NCBI GenBank assembly: GCA_020719725.1
Contig: DYPU01000001.1
Coordinates: 1-64,000 of the forward strand
Reading direction: 5' to 3'
Length of the DNA stretch: 64,000 nt
Origin: Anaerolinea sp.
GTDB taxonomy: Bacteria; Chloroflexota; Anaerolineae; Anaerolineales; Villigracilaceae
Shown here: positions 1 through 8,949 of the stretch, one piece after another
Position numbering within the stretch: position 1 is the first letter of the stretch
Layout of the letters: each line of letters begins with the position of its first letter
Made by a program: the position numbers and the translations under genes
Notes under the pieces: model-generated
The model's database searches: none
What the model saw: the letters and a program-made list of their open reading frames with translations, nothing else
Told to the model about the DNA's origin: nothing

Positions 1-474
1 TTTCCAGCCGCTAATGAGGACGATAGCGGCCACAAAAGCTCCGGCCAGTAATAATAAGGCCCGTGAACGTACAAATTCGACGTAGTAGGCTGAAAGCACA
101 CCATCAGGACGTTTGCCTATGGTGATGAAAATTTGGTCGCCAGGCGTAAAAAGAAAGGAATCGGGGCGCAGTTGCCGCTTGCCGTAATCCACTTCCATCA
201 GAATACCTTTGTATTCACCTTCCAGCAGTTCGACGCGCATCACCTGATAGGTTTGTGATATGCCGCCCAGATCAATTTGGCCTTCTTCGATAATTTCAGT
301 CACCTCGGCTCGCAACGTCCCGGCCCCGTAGGTGGTTGAAACCGCATCAGCCAGGGGTGGCTGAAAAAAGTATGGAATTCCCCAGAGCGCAAAAGCAGCG
401 GCCAGTGCCAAAATGAAAATTGTCAAAAAGATGAAGGCGCGCGGTAGTTTATTAAGTTGTTTTTCGGGTTTCAT
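1..474 (-). CDS. YibE/F family membrane protein, N-terminal part (runs off left edge)
   Basis: The visible 158 residues open with a charged start (MKPEKQLNK), a hydrophobic helix at about residues 13-33, then a soluble beta-rich segment with the words EYKGILMEV and FTPGDQIFI, followed by a second hydrophobic stretch where the window ends. This soluble segment between two membrane helices is typical of YibE/F-like proteins, a membrane family of unknown biochemical role. The ATG at 474 lies 9 bases after the stop of the small membrane gene upstream, so the two are probably cotranscribed. No strong ribosome binding site is visible. The multi-helix C-terminal domain that would confirm the family lies outside the window. 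Confidence 0.6.
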   Translation of the reverse strand, partial: MKPEKQLNKLPRAFIFLTIFILALAAAFALWGIPYFFQPPLADAVSTTYGAGTLRAEVTEIIEEGQIDLGGISQTYQVMRVELLEGEYKGILMEVDYGKRQLRPDSFLFTPGDQIFITIGKRPDGVLSAYYVEFVRSRALLLLAGAFVAAIVLISGWK

Positions 475-483
475 AGCTGTCTT

Positions 484-852
484 TTAACCATAAACCTGTT
501 CGTCTGCTTCGGTGCTAACCGCTGGCTTTTCGGTGTTTCGGGAGCGCAGGCTGCGTAAGATGAGGTTGGTTTCACGAGTCTGAGTTGCGATATCGACAAA
601 GACCAGTTGAAGCTGGCCGAAGGCGGCGGTGAACATGCCCAGCACAAACAGAATTGCGCCTAAAATTCCTCCCGCATAACCGGCGTTAACCACGCGTCGC
701 GCATCATTGGCTGTTTCCAGGGCACTATTAATCCACAAGGTAACAGCTTCGTTTTGAAAAAAGCCATAAATGGATATAAAAATGCCTGTCAGCATCAACA
801 ACACGCCAAAAATGATGGTGACTACTGCGCTAAAACGCACAAAAATATACAT
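484..852 (-). CDS. Hypothetical membrane protein, two helices
   Basis: Protein of 122 residues with two hydrophobic helices (about residues 4-28 and 55-80) and a polar C-terminal tail rich in Arg, Glu and Asp. I do not recognise a family. The ATG at 852 was chosen over an upstream in-frame start because GGAGG lies 4 bases before it and the region upstream reads as intergenic. It sits directly upstream of the YibE/F-like gene with a 9-base gap, suggesting a two-gene unit and a possible membrane partner. Function unknown. Confidence 0.6.
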   Translation of the reverse strand: MYIFVRFSAVVTIIFGVLLMLTGIFISIYGFFQNEAVTLWINSALETANDARRVVNAGYAGGILGAILFVLGMFTAAFGQLQLVFVDIATQTRETNLILRSLRSRNTEKPAVSTEADEQVYG

Positions 853-924
853 ACGACCTCCGTTATTTAATGGCTCTTTGGGGTTTACCGTAAAAACCCG
901 TATACGGAACACATGGAATTCACA

Positions 925-972
925 GAAACACACAGAAAGAGCTTTTTTAGCAACAAATTTTCTGTGTGTTTC
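925..972. repeat. 14-bp perfect inverted repeat, 20-base loop
   Basis: The arms at 925-938 (GAAACACACAGAAA) and 959-972 match perfectly. The repeat lies in the 167-base gap between the solute-binding lipoprotein and the small membrane protein, both on the minus strand. It lacks a T tract on the minus strand, so it is not a standard intrinsic terminator. It could be a Rho-type stop, an RNA stabiliser or an operator. Confidence 0.55.
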
Positions 973-1019
973 GTGTACAAAAAACGCACATCACGGCGAT
1001 TTCCAAAGACCCTATTTAA

Positions 1020-2411
1020 TTACTGTTCTAGCACTTCTTCAATGGTTTTTTGCATTTCAATGAGCACTGTCTCGGCGGGTAGGTTTAGCATCAACGCTGT
1101 GTAAAACCCATCGCCAAGCATTTGCCGCGCCAGCGGCCAGCCTGCCAACTGAGAGTAATTGCTCATTTGCGGCATCAAATCTGCCGCAGCAGCCCATTGT
1201 GGGTTGACCGAGCGAAAACTCGCCAGCAAGCCCAGCGCTGAGGCCCGCACCGGTAAAAAGCCACTTTCGCGCGCCCAACGGGCTTGATTTTCTGGCGAAA
1301 GCGCCCAACGGACAAAGAGCCAGCCTGCTAATTGGCGCGCGGGGCTGGTTCTTAGCACGAGAAACGATGGCCCATAGGTCACCACGGCCCGCTCTTGTGA
1401 GCCGGGGAAAGGCAGTACTGTCCATTGGTCGGCGGAACCGGCGGCGCGCAGGGCCGCGTTTTGAGCCGTAATTTCGCTCAGGTTGCCGCTCACTACCAGC
1501 GCCCGCCGCGCCGCAAAATGGGCAAAAGGTGTCAGGCCGGGGGTTAGCCAGGCGCAGCCCGCTGTGCGCAGTTCTTGTAAAAACGTCAGGGCGGCTTCGT
1601 TTTCGGGGCGGACAAAGTCGAAGGCGGCGTTGGCGCTCACATCGCCGCCAAACGCCTTCAGCCAGGAATAGGCTGTCCAGGGGTCATTGTCGAGTACCAG
1701 GCCGCCATAGCCGTCGTTGGTTTCGTCTACATCTGTTTTCCAACTGGCATTGGCCGCGCAAACCTGTTCTCGAAATTCTGCGGCGGTTTGTGGCGGGTTT
1801 TCAAAGCCGAGTTGGCGCGCCCAGCTCTGGTTATAAAAGAGCAGGCGGGTTGAGCGAGTGGCCGGAAGGCCTAGCCGTCGGTTTTCGATTGCGTCTTGTC
1901 GCCATAGACCTGCTGGAAAGTCGTTTATTTCTTGTTTGGAAAAGCCAAATTCTGGATTTTCCAAGTAGGGATTTATCTCGGCGAGTAACGCATCTTCATC
2001 CCAGGCCTGAGCTTGTTCTGGCAGCGCCAGCGCCAACTCAGGCAACCCTTGGCCGTTTTTGCCGTTGCGGATGGCTTGCGCCAAGCCTGAAAGATTGCCC
2101 TGGCTGTTCACATTGACGGTGATGCCCCAGGCATTGCTCAGGCTGAATTCGGCGGCCATTTGAGCCAGTAATTGAGCCTGGGAACCATCTAGGCCGTGCC
2201 ACAGGCTGATGGTGAGGCCGCGCAGCGCTTCGGTGCTGACGCCTAGATCGGGGGCTTTGGTGGGTTCGGGGGTCGAGGTTGGCGGTGAGGTGGTCGGCGT
2301 TGGGTGGGTTACTTCAACGGTAGCCGTATTGACGGGTAGATAGATGATGTCCGTCGCGCAGGCCGTCAGCAATAGTGTGGTAAGAGTCAGGGTGAAGAGA
2401 AGTCTGCGCAT
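1020..2411 (-). CDS. Extracellular solute-binding lipoprotein (ABC transporter family 1)
   Basis: A 463-residue lipoprotein. The signal peptide ends in the lipobox LLTAC, with Cys17 as the lipidation site. A Thr/Pro-rich linker follows (about residues 30-55), then a periplasmic-binding-protein fold with features of sugar-binding family 1: ISLWHGLDG near the start, a middle block of substrate-domain words such as LLFYNQSWARQLGF, and a C-terminal LFVRWALSPENQARWA helix. Known members deliver sugars or other solutes to an ABC permease. No permease or ATPase gene is adjacent, so the substrate cannot be guessed. The ATG at 2411 is 5 bases after the M50 protease stop, implying cotranscription. A much longer upstream reading is possible but would run through the protease gene in another frame and was rejected. 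Confidence 0.82.
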   Translation of the reverse strand: MRRLLFTLTLTTLLLTACATDIIYLPVNTATVEVTHPTPTTSPPTSTPEPTKAPDLGVSTEALRGLTISLWHGLDGSQAQLLAQMAAEFSLSNAWGITVNVNSQGNLSGLAQAIRNGKNGQGLPELALALPEQAQAWDEDALLAEINPYLENPEFGFSKQEINDFPAGLWRQDAIENRRLGLPATRSTRLLFYNQSWARQLGFENPPQTAAEFREQVCAANASWKTDVDETNDGYGGLVLDNDPWTAYSWLKAFGGDVSANAAFDFVRPENEAALTFLQELRTAGCAWLTPGLTPFAHFAARRALVVSGNLSEITAQNAALRAAGSADQWTVLPFPGSQERAVVTYGPSFLVLRTSPARQLAGWLFVRWALSPENQARWARESGFLPVRASALGLLASFRSVNPQWAAAADLMPQMSNYSQLAGWPLARQMLGDGFYTALMLNLPAETVLIEMQKTIEEVLEQ

Positions 2412-2416
2412 GAGGT

Positions 2417-3607
2417 TTACAGCGATACCATTGGGACGGGGATAAAGACCAGGAGAAAGACAAAAATCATCAACCAGGCCAGGATGCGGCGTTTGGGGCC
2501 AATTTCGGTGATTTCGTCGCGGGTTTCGGGGTGAGATCGCCCAAAAAAGAATAAAATGGCAGCCCATAGCCACCAGCCCGGCCAAAAAAAGCCCATGATG
2601 CCCATCGCAGTCAGGATGGCTGGTAGAGCGCGTTGTAAACGTTTGCCAAAGAGAACATAGAGAATGTGGCCGCCGTCCAGTTGCCCGGCGGGAATCAGGT
2701 TGATGGCGGTTACCAGCAGCCCGGCCCACCCGGCCAGCGCTACCGGGTGGATGAAGACATCTAATCCGCCGAAGGGCACTGGTTGGCCGGTGAAGAAGTA
2801 GGCCAGCCAATAAATGAGAGGCGGCAGGCCGTTGAAATTGGCTGGGGCGGGCAGAAGTTGCCCAAAAACGATGTATTTTGCCAGCAGGTAGAGCAGAGAG
2901 TTGCCTTCAATATATCCGCCGCCGTCGCTGGGCAGTATCGGGCCAGTGCTGGAGAGGGTTAGGCCGATAAATAGGACGGGAATGGAGACAATTAGCCCGG
3001 CCAGCGGCCCGGCGACGCCAATATCGAACAGGGTGCGCTTGTTTTTGGTCATTTCGCGCATATTGATGACTGCGCCCATGGTTCCCAGCAAACTGAAAGG
3101 GAGTGGGATGAAGAAAGGCAGGCTCACGTCGGTTTTGTGGTAGCGCCCGGCAAAGTAGTGGCCGAATTCGTGGGACACTAAAATGGAGAGCAGCGCCAAT
3201 GCAAACGGCCAGCCGGTCAGGATGTAACGCGCCATGAGGCCCAATTGGCCGAGCAGATCGGTTGGGATGGGTACGTCAAGCGGAATTTGCGCGCCGGTTA
3301 GCATGACGCTTAGAACCGTCAGGATGAACATGAGCAGGTTGGTGCGCGGGTTGGTGGCTTTTGGCGCGGGCAGGTTTTGGATGATGAGGATGGTTTGTGC
3401 GCCATTTTCGCCTTGCCGAAAGAGGGGCATTAGGCTATGGGGTTTTAGGGCGGTTTCAAGCTGGTCGTAGGCCGCGGCGCTGTCGGGGCTGGTCAGTTTG
3501 CCGCGGTAACGAAGCAGGTAAGGGTCGTTGTTTCCACCGCTGGTAACGTCTTCTATGTTAAAAATAGGCGCGACCAGGCTGGTAAGGATTTCAAGGTCTG
3601 TTATCAT
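2417..3607 (-). CDS. Site-2 protease family (M50) membrane metalloprotease
   Basis: The 396-residue protein has the zinc motif HEFGH at residues 146-150 and the second metal-ligand motif NLIPAGQLDGGH around residues 303-314. Both lie within hydrophobic helices, as expected for an intramembrane zinc protease. A soluble N-terminal domain of about 90 residues precedes the membrane part. No PDZ domain is visible, which places it with the short bacterial and plant EGY-like group rather than RseP. Members cleave membrane-embedded substrates in regulated proteolysis; the substrate here is unknown. Start ATG at 3607; the longer reading upstream would run into the tRNA. The gene begins 41 bases after the tRNA-Sec and is followed closely by the solute-binding lipoprotein. 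Confidence 0.88.
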   Translation of the reverse strand: MITDLEILTSLVAPIFNIEDVTSGGNNDPYLLRYRGKLTSPDSAAAYDQLETALKPHSLMPLFRQGENGAQTILIIQNLPAPKATNPRTNLLMFILTVLSVMLTGAQIPLDVPIPTDLLGQLGLMARYILTGWPFALALLSILVSHEFGHYFAGRYHKTDVSLPFFIPLPFSLLGTMGAVINMREMTKNKRTLFDIGVAGPLAGLIVSIPVLFIGLTLSSTGPILPSDGGGYIEGNSLLYLLAKYIVFGQLLPAPANFNGLPPLIYWLAYFFTGQPVPFGGLDVFIHPVALAGWAGLLVTAINLIPAGQLDGGHILYVLFGKRLQRALPAILTAMGIMGFFWPGWWLWAAILFFFGRSHPETRDEITEIGPKRRILAWLMIFVFLLVFIPVPMVSL

Positions 3608-3647
3608 GGTTTTCTTGGGAGTGGGGTGAGGTGATAGAGAGTTTTTA

Positions 3648-3741
3648 CGGGAGTGGATGGGAGTCGAACCCACCCTGGAACGCAACGCGCCCCAACACTG
3701 ATTTTGAAGACCAAGAGGCCCACCAGGACCTAGCCACTCCC
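3648..3741 (-). tRNA. selC: tRNA-Sec (UCA anticodon), selenocysteine
   Basis: Read on the minus strand, a 94-base tRNA starts GGGAGTGG at 3741 and closes with CCACTCCC at 3656-3649, giving an 8-bp acceptor stem instead of the usual 7. The discriminator is G at 3648 and CCA is not encoded. The anticodon loop CTTCAAA (3709-3703) carries UCA at 3707-3705. The extra arm is long, and the T arm contains GGGTTCGACTCCC. The 8-bp acceptor stem, long variable arm, UCA anticodon and G73 are the defining marks of bacterial tRNA-Sec. It is charged with serine, converted to selenocysteine, and read at UGA codons with a SECIS element. No selA, selB or selD gene lies in the window. Confidence 0.93.
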
Positions 3742-3785
3742 ACTGGTAAGGATACTCTAGTTTTTGGTTTTCGTAAAAGGGTATT

Positions 3786-4112
3786 TTAAGGACGGAGCGT
3801 TTGCCAAAGTTTTTGCAGCGTTTCGGCCAGTATGGGGGCCAGCAGGGCGGTGAGGGCTGTAAAGAGAGTGATCGCCAACAGGGTCAGCGTGCCGGTAATC
3901 ATCCCAACCCAGGCCATCCAACGCCCAGATGGGTAGCGCAAACCGCGCAAGCCGCTCAGGAGGGCGGTCAGCCCGCTCAGTAACGCTGCCGGGTAGCAGA
4001 TCAGCGCTGTCAGTGGGATGGGCGCAACCCCAATGCAGAAGAAGATGATGGTCAGCATGGCTGAAGCCAGGCTGAGACGGGCGGGTTTGTTGGGCAGGGA
4101 AGTCAAATCCAT
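3786..4112 (-). CDS. Small multi-helix membrane protein, unknown function
   Basis: Protein of 108 residues that is mostly hydrophobic: helices at about residues 15-35, 38-55 and 65-100, with the short polar segment GLRGLRYPSGRWMAW between. It resembles DUF4190-like small membrane proteins in general make-up, but I cannot assign a family with certainty. The start ATG at 4112 was preferred to an upstream in-frame Met at 4262, because the longer form would overlap the promoter and start of the divergent dnaE gene. It lies between tRNA-Sec and dnaE on the minus strand. Confidence 0.55.
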   Translation of the reverse strand: MDLTSLPNKPARLSLASAMLTIIFFCIGVAPIPLTALICYPAALLSGLTALLSGLRGLRYPSGRWMAWVGMITGTLTLLAITLFTALTALLAPILAETLQKLWQTLRP

Positions 4113-4220
4113 GGCTGGATTATACAAAAGATTTGCGCTTTTGCCGAAAACGACGTTAAAGAGAACACCCGTTCCAAAAACTTTAAGCCAACCGTCAGGT
4201 TGGCGAGCCAGGACGAGTGC

Positions 4221-4226
4221 TATAAT
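4221..4226 (+). promoter_or_regulatory. Probable -10 element (TATAAT) for dnaE
   Basis: A perfect TATAAT lies 38 bases before the dnaE start. The best -35 candidate, TTGGCG at 4200-4205, is only 15 bases away, so the promoter call is moderate. Confidence 0.4.
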
Positions 4227-4264
4227 CTGGCGGGCAAGAGTTAGCCTCTTTGGGCCTTCCACCT

Positions 4265-7200
4265 ATGTCCTTTGTTCATCTGCACACTCATACTGTTTAT
4301 TCGCTGCTCGATGGGTTTTCCAATATCAAGAAGCTGGTCAAACGCGCCAAAGAGATGAATATGCCAGCCCTGGCAATTACAGATCATGGCACGATGTTTG
4401 GCGTGATTGAGTTTTACAATGCCGCCCGCGAGGTTGGGATCAAGCCGATTATTGGTGTGGAAACTTACATGGCTGCCCGCCGTATGAGTGACCGCGATTC
4501 GAAACTGGATAAAAAATCCAGCCACTTGCTGTTGTTGGCCGAGAACGAAGTCGGTTACAAAAACCTGCTTAAAATCACCTCCGCCGCTCAAATGGAGGGC
4601 TTTTACTACTACCCGCGGGTTGACCATGAGTTTTTAGCGGAACATTCCGAGGGGCTGATCGCCACTTCGGGCTGTATGTCTGCTGAAATTCCGCGGCAAT
4701 TGCTCGAAGAAAAGCCCGAAGAAGCCGTACGCCGCATGAACTGGTACTACGATGTTTTTGGCCCAGATCGGTTCTATGTTGAACTACAACAACATAATAT
4801 TGCTGAAATTGTCGATTTGAACAAAAAACTGGTTGAGTTGGGCGCAAAATACTCGGCCAAGTTTGTTGCCACCAATGATGTTCACTACATCGAGCCGGAT
4901 GATGCCCAATATCAGGATGTTTTGCTTGCCATTCAGACCGGCAAGTCGCTTAAAGACCCAGATCGGATGCGCTACGAGAGTCAAACATTTTACTTGCGCA
5001 GTCCAGAAGAGATGGGCCAATTGTTTTCAGAAATTCCGCAAGCCTTATCGAATACCATCGAAATTTCTGAGCGCTGTAATGTCGATTTGGGCTTTAAGGG
5101 CTATCACTTGCCAGAATTTCCGGTTCCGGATGAATACACTGCCGAGACTTACTTGCGTTATTTGTGCGAAATTGGCCTGGAAAAGCGATATGGCTCCCAT
5201 AAAGAAGACCCTGAAATCCGTGATCGGCTCAATTTTGAATTGGGCGTTATTCATGAAATGGGATTTGATGCTTACTTTTTGATTGTGTGGGATTTATGCC
5301 GCCACGCTGCCGATCATAATATTTGGTACAACACCCGCGGTTCGGCAGCAGGTTCGATTGTGGCCTACACCTTGTTCATTACACTGGTAGACCCCATTCA
5401 TCATCATCTGCTTTTCGAGCGTTTTCTTAATCCGGGTCGTATCTCAATGCCTGATATTGACCTTGATTTCCGCGACGACCGCCGCGCGGAAATGCTTGAA
5501 TACTGCGCCCGCAAATATGGCAATGATAAAGTGGCTCAAATTATCACTTTTGGAACCATGGCGGCGCGTGGTTCTTTGCGCGATGTGGCGCGGGTGATGG
5601 ATATTCCTATCCCAGATGTGGATAGAGTTGCCAAGCTGGTGCCAAACTTGCCCGGCAAGCCAGTTTCGTTGATCGAAGCCCTCGAACAGGTTCCAGACCT
5701 GAAAAAAATCTACGATACCGACGCAACAATGCGCTCGGTGATTGATACGGCCATCCACATGGAAGGTGTTGTCCGCAATGCCGGGACTCATGCCGCCGGG
5801 GTAGTGATTGCCGATAAACCCCTGACCGACTATCTGCCCATTCACCGGCCCACGTCCAATGCTGAAGAAACGCCCATCAAAACGGTCACCCAGTTTGAAA
5901 TGGGTATTCTCGATAGTATGGGAATGCTCAAAGTCGATTTTTTGGGCCTGTCCACATTGACGGTTATGGCTCGCGCCTGTGACCTGATCCGCGAACGCAC
6001 CGGTAAAGAATACGACCTGAGCAACATCCCCACCGACGACCCGGCCACCTTTGAGTTATTGGGGCGTGGACAAACGGCGGGCGTTTTTCAACTGGAAGGT
6101 TCTGGTATGACCCGCTGGGTGGTCGAAATGAAACCCAGAAATCTAGATAACATCATCGCCATGGTAGCGCTCTACCGCCCAGGCCCGATGGATTTTATCC
6201 CGTCTTATATCCGCCGGATGCACGGCGAAGAACCCATCGACTATCGTCATCCTTCGCTTGAACCTATTTTTAACGATACTTACGGCATCCCGGTTTATCA
6301 GGAACAAATCATGCGTGCCTCGGTCGAGATTGGCGGTTTTACCCGCTCCGAATCTGACGATCTGCGCAAGGCCATTTCCAAAAAACTGGCCGATAAAATT
6401 GCCAAAAACAAAGAAAAGTTCATTAAAGGCGCAGTCGAAAAAGGCGTGATGGACAAAGCCACCGCCACCGCCATTTTTGAAGATTGGGAACAATTTGCCC
6501 GGTACGGTTTTAACAAATCTCATGCGGCAGATTACGGCCTGGTCGCTGTTCAGACTGCTTATCTGAAAACCCACTATCCCGCCGAATATATGTCGGCGCT
6601 GATGACGGTGTTTAAAGATTCCAGCGATAAAGTTGCGCTTTATATCTCTGATGCGCGCGCCATGGGCATTGAAGTTCTCCCGCCCAATGTCAATCACTCC
6701 CGTTACTTTTTTAGCATCGAAGACCAGCCCACCGAGCAAGACCCTGCCATCAGCAAACCGGCCATTCGTTTTGGCATGGGAGCCGTCAAAAATGTTGGAC
6801 AAGGCCCGGTTGACACCCTGCTCCTTGCCCGCAAAGTGGAAGAACGCCAGGTACCCTTCAAAGACATCAACGATTTTGCCCAACGTGTAGACTTGCGCGC
6901 GGTTGGCAAACGCGCGCTGGAATGTCTCATCAAAGTTGGCGCACTCGATCCCTTTGGCAGCCGCGCCGCCCTACTTAGCGCCCTCGACCAAATGGTGGCC
7001 GCCTCCACCTCGCACATGCGCGCCGTCGAAAGCGGCCAAATGTCGATGTTTGGTGGCGTAAGCGGTATTCAGGCTGAAAGCATTCGCTTACAAAACACTG
7101 AAACCGACCGTAAAGACTCGCTGGCTTGGGAACGCGAACTGCTTGGGTTGTATCTTTCCGACCATCCGCTTTCGGCCTATACCGACCTGCTTACCCGCGC

Positions 7201-8152
7201 CGTCAGCCACAACTCCATCAGCCTGAGCGACGCTGGAAACCAGGAACGCGTTCGAGTTGCCGGTTTGGTCGTCTCTACCCGCGCTTTTAAAACAAAAAAA
7301 GATACCATGATGGGTTTTGTCACCTTGGAAGATATGCAAGGTAACATCGAACTCGTCGTCTTTCCCAAAACCTGGGACAAATACCGTCACCTGTGCGAGG
7401 AAGGCAAAGTGCTCATCATTGATGGCAAAGCCGACGGAACCAACCCGCCCAAAGTATTGGTGGATGAGATTAAAACAGACATTACCTTCTACGATGCCGT
7501 TGCCGCAGGTGACGAATACCTGCCTGCCGAACCAGGGCCAACCGAAACGCCCGCCCCGAGGCCGGTTCTCGTCAAACGACCCGAAACTACGCCGCCCGCC
7601 CCGCCCCGGCCTGCTCCCGCTAAAATTGCTGAACCTGTTTTGGAATACATCGCAGCCGAGGAAGAATACAGCTTTGACGATATGCCCCCGCCTCCCGAAG
7701 CCCCTCCCGATTGGGACGATTTTATCGTCCCCGAAAAAATGCCACCCGCTCCCGCCGCTCCGCTGGACGACTTGCTCACCTTGCAGCAGTATGGAAATGC
7801 TCTGCGCACTCAATCTAACCCCGTGCCGCAAATCAGCAGCCCCACACCCCCGCCGATAGCGCCCCCCCAACTGGCCGAAGCATACCCGGAGGGGCAGCCG
7901 CGCATCATCACTGTTTACCTGCGCCCCAGCGGAGATGTGACCCGTGACCGCCGCCGCATCAAAAATGTTTATAGCATTCTCATCTCACATCCTGGGCAAG
8001 ATCGTTTCTCGTTTTATGTTACTGAAGATGGCCGGGAAAACCTGATCGATTTTCCCAACGACTCAACCCGCATCTGCGTTGAAATGCTCGAACGTCTGAA
8101 AAACCTGCTTGTCGCAGAAGATTGGCGGATCGAAGAGCTTAAGCGCTCGTAA
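4265..8152 (+). CDS. dnaE: DNA polymerase III subunit alpha
   Basis: A replicative C-family polymerase of 1295 residues. The N-terminal PHP domain keeps its metal ligands (HLHTHTVYS at residues 5-13 and ITDHGTM), so it may be an active metal-dependent domain. The catalytic aspartates are in PDIDLDF at about residues 396-402, preceded by GSAAGS. Helix-hairpin-helix and OB-fold regions follow, the OB fold marked by VRVAGLVVSTRAFKTKK. A Pro-rich linker of roughly 110 residues (about 1090-1205) then joins a C-terminal globular piece. The protein is longer than the roughly 1160 residues of the Escherichia coli enzyme. The start MSFVHLHTH aligns with the family; a reading 15 bases upstream is less likely. 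No good Shine-Dalgarno sequence is visible. Confidence 0.97.
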   Translation: MSFVHLHTHTVYSLLDGFSNIKKLVKRAKEMNMPALAITDHGTMFGVIEFYNAAREVGIKPIIGVETYMAARRMSDRDSKLDKKSSHLLLLAENEVGYKNLLKITSAAQMEGFYYYPRVDHEFLAEHSEGLIATSGCMSAEIPRQLLEEKPEEAVRRMNWYYDVFGPDRFYVELQQHNIAEIVDLNKKLVELGAKYSAKFVATNDVHYIEPDDAQYQDVLLAIQTGKSLKDPDRMRYESQTFYLRSPEEMGQLFSEIPQALSNTIEISERCNVDLGFKGYHLPEFPVPDEYTAETYLRYLCEIGLEKRYGSHKEDPEIRDRLNFELGVIHEMGFDAYFLIVWDLCRHAADHNIWYNTRGSAAGSIVAYTLFITLVDPIHHHLLFERFLNPGRISMPDIDLDFRDDRRAEMLEYCARKYGNDKVAQIITFGTMAARGSLRDVARVMDIPIPDVDRVAKLVPNLPGKPVSLIEALEQVPDLKKIYDTDATMRSVIDTAIHMEGVVRNAGTHAAGVVIADKPLTDYLPIHRPTSNAEETPIKTVTQFEMGILDSMGMLKVDFLGLSTLTVMARACDLIRERTGKEYDLSNIPTDDPATFELLGRGQTAGVFQLEGSGMTRWVVEMKPRNLDNIIAMVALYRPGPMDFIPSYIRRMHGEEPIDYRHPSLEPIFNDTYGIPVYQEQIMRASVEIGGFTRSESDDLRKAISKKLADKIAKNKEKFIKGAVEKGVMDKATATAIFEDWEQFARYGFNKSHAADYGLVAVQTAYLKTHYPAEYMSALMTVFKDSSDKVALYISDARAMGIEVLPPNVNHSRYFFSIEDQPTEQDPAISKPAIRFGMGAVKNVGQGPVDTLLLARKVEERQVPFKDINDFAQRVDLRAVGKRALECLIKVGALDPFGSRAALLSALDQMVAASTSHMRAVESGQMSMFGGVSGIQAESIRLQNTETDRKDSLAWERELLGLYLSDHPLSAYTDLLTRAVSHNSISLSDAGNQERVRVAGLVVSTRAFKTKKDTMMGFVTLEDMQGNIELVVFPKTWDKYRHLCEEGKVLIIDGKADGTNPPKVLVDEIKTDITFYDAVAAGDEYLPAEPGPTETPAPRPVLVKRPETTPPAPPRPAPAKIAEPVLEYIAAEEEYSFDDMPPPPEAPPDWDDFIVPEKMPPAPAAPLDDLLTLQQYGNALRTQSNPVPQISSPTPPPIAPPQLAEAYPEGQPRIITVYLRPSGDVTRDRRRIKNVYSILISHPGQDRFSFYVTEDGRENLIDFPNDSTRICVEMLERLKNLLVAEDWRIEELKRS

Positions 8153-8155
8153 GTG

Positions 8156-8947
8156 TTAGCTCTTCAATCCCTCACGCACCGCCGCGCACCGTTCGCAATC
8201 GGCCCGCTCGCATAACAAAGCAAGCGGGTTTTTCTTAATGGCCTCCATCACGGTCACAATCACGGTGCGTACCGGTAAAGCCTTAATCGTCGCGTTGCCA
8301 ACCTGTCGCGCAAGGGTATGTGGACGCAAGGCTTGTTCGAGCGCTTCAAACCCGGCTGAGCAGCCTGGAAACCCGTTACACGTCACTGTGCCTTTTTCAG
8401 TTAAAGCCCAACGGGTAAATTGCTTGCGTTTGGCAAGTTTTTCGGCCAAATGAATGCTCGTGTTGGCAGTATGATCCACTCCTAATAGCAAAAGCCAGCC
8501 GTCAGCGTTGGCAACTTCCATAATCGGCCCAAACGGATTGTCCAGGGTTTGGGCTTGTATAATTTTGGCGGCATTTACCCCTGCAAAAGATAAAATTGGA
8601 TGTATCGAACGTTTGGCTTGTGGGCGCTGGCGCAAGTTTTCGGGTACAACCCCCATCATTACATCGGCTGGCATGGCCGGGTGAAAAGGCTCTGCCAGTC
8701 GGTTCCATTGTTGGGCGCGGGCATAATTAACTGCGTTATTGGCCGGGCCAGAAACTGGCGTTACCATGGTTTTATAGGTATGGGTCGGCATAATGATTCC
8801 GCCCGTAGTATACATTAGCGCTGTCACCATGGCATCGGCTCCACCGGCTACTTCGCCAAAAGCGCGCAACGAAGCATGAGCAATGACCAGTTTGTCATGC
8901 AGCTTTAGTTCCTGAAAGGCCAGAATCAAATCGTTATATTGCAGCAA
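8156..8947 (-). CDS. AAC(3)-family N-acetyltransferase
   Basis: The 263-residue protein matches the aminoglycoside 3-N-acetyltransferase fold: an early HASLRAFG motif, GGADAMVTALM, the block GGIIMPTHTYK, the middle FHPAMPADVMMGVVPE, and RSIHPILSFAG with the family His. Family members move an acetyl group from acetyl-CoA to an amine. Chromosomal members of environmental bacteria often act on unknown substrates, so resistance should not be assumed. The C-terminus carries the cluster CERADCERC, an unusual Cys-rich tail. I chose a TTG start at 8947, two bases after the crotonase stop and 9 bases downstream of GGAAAGG. A TTG at 8965 would overlap the crotonase by 16 bases. It is probably translationally coupled to the crotonase and meets dnaE tail to tail, 3 bases apart. 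Confidence 0.8.
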   Translation of the reverse strand: MLQYNDLILAFQELKLHDKLVIAHASLRAFGEVAGGADAMVTALMYTTGGIIMPTHTYKTMVTPVSGPANNAVNYARAQQWNRLAEPFHPAMPADVMMGVVPENLRQRPQAKRSIHPILSFAGVNAAKIIQAQTLDNPFGPIMEVANADGWLLLLGVDHTANTSIHLAEKLAKRKQFTRWALTEKGTVTCNGFPGCSAGFEALEQALRPHTLARQVGNATIKALPVRTVIVTVMEAIKKNPLALLCERADCERCAAVREGLKS

Positions 8948-8949
8948 GG

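Noticed and set aside
6143-6883. Minus-strand open frame of 246 codons within dnaE
   Set aside because: Antisense shadow of the polymerase catalytic region; no ribosome binding site or domain.
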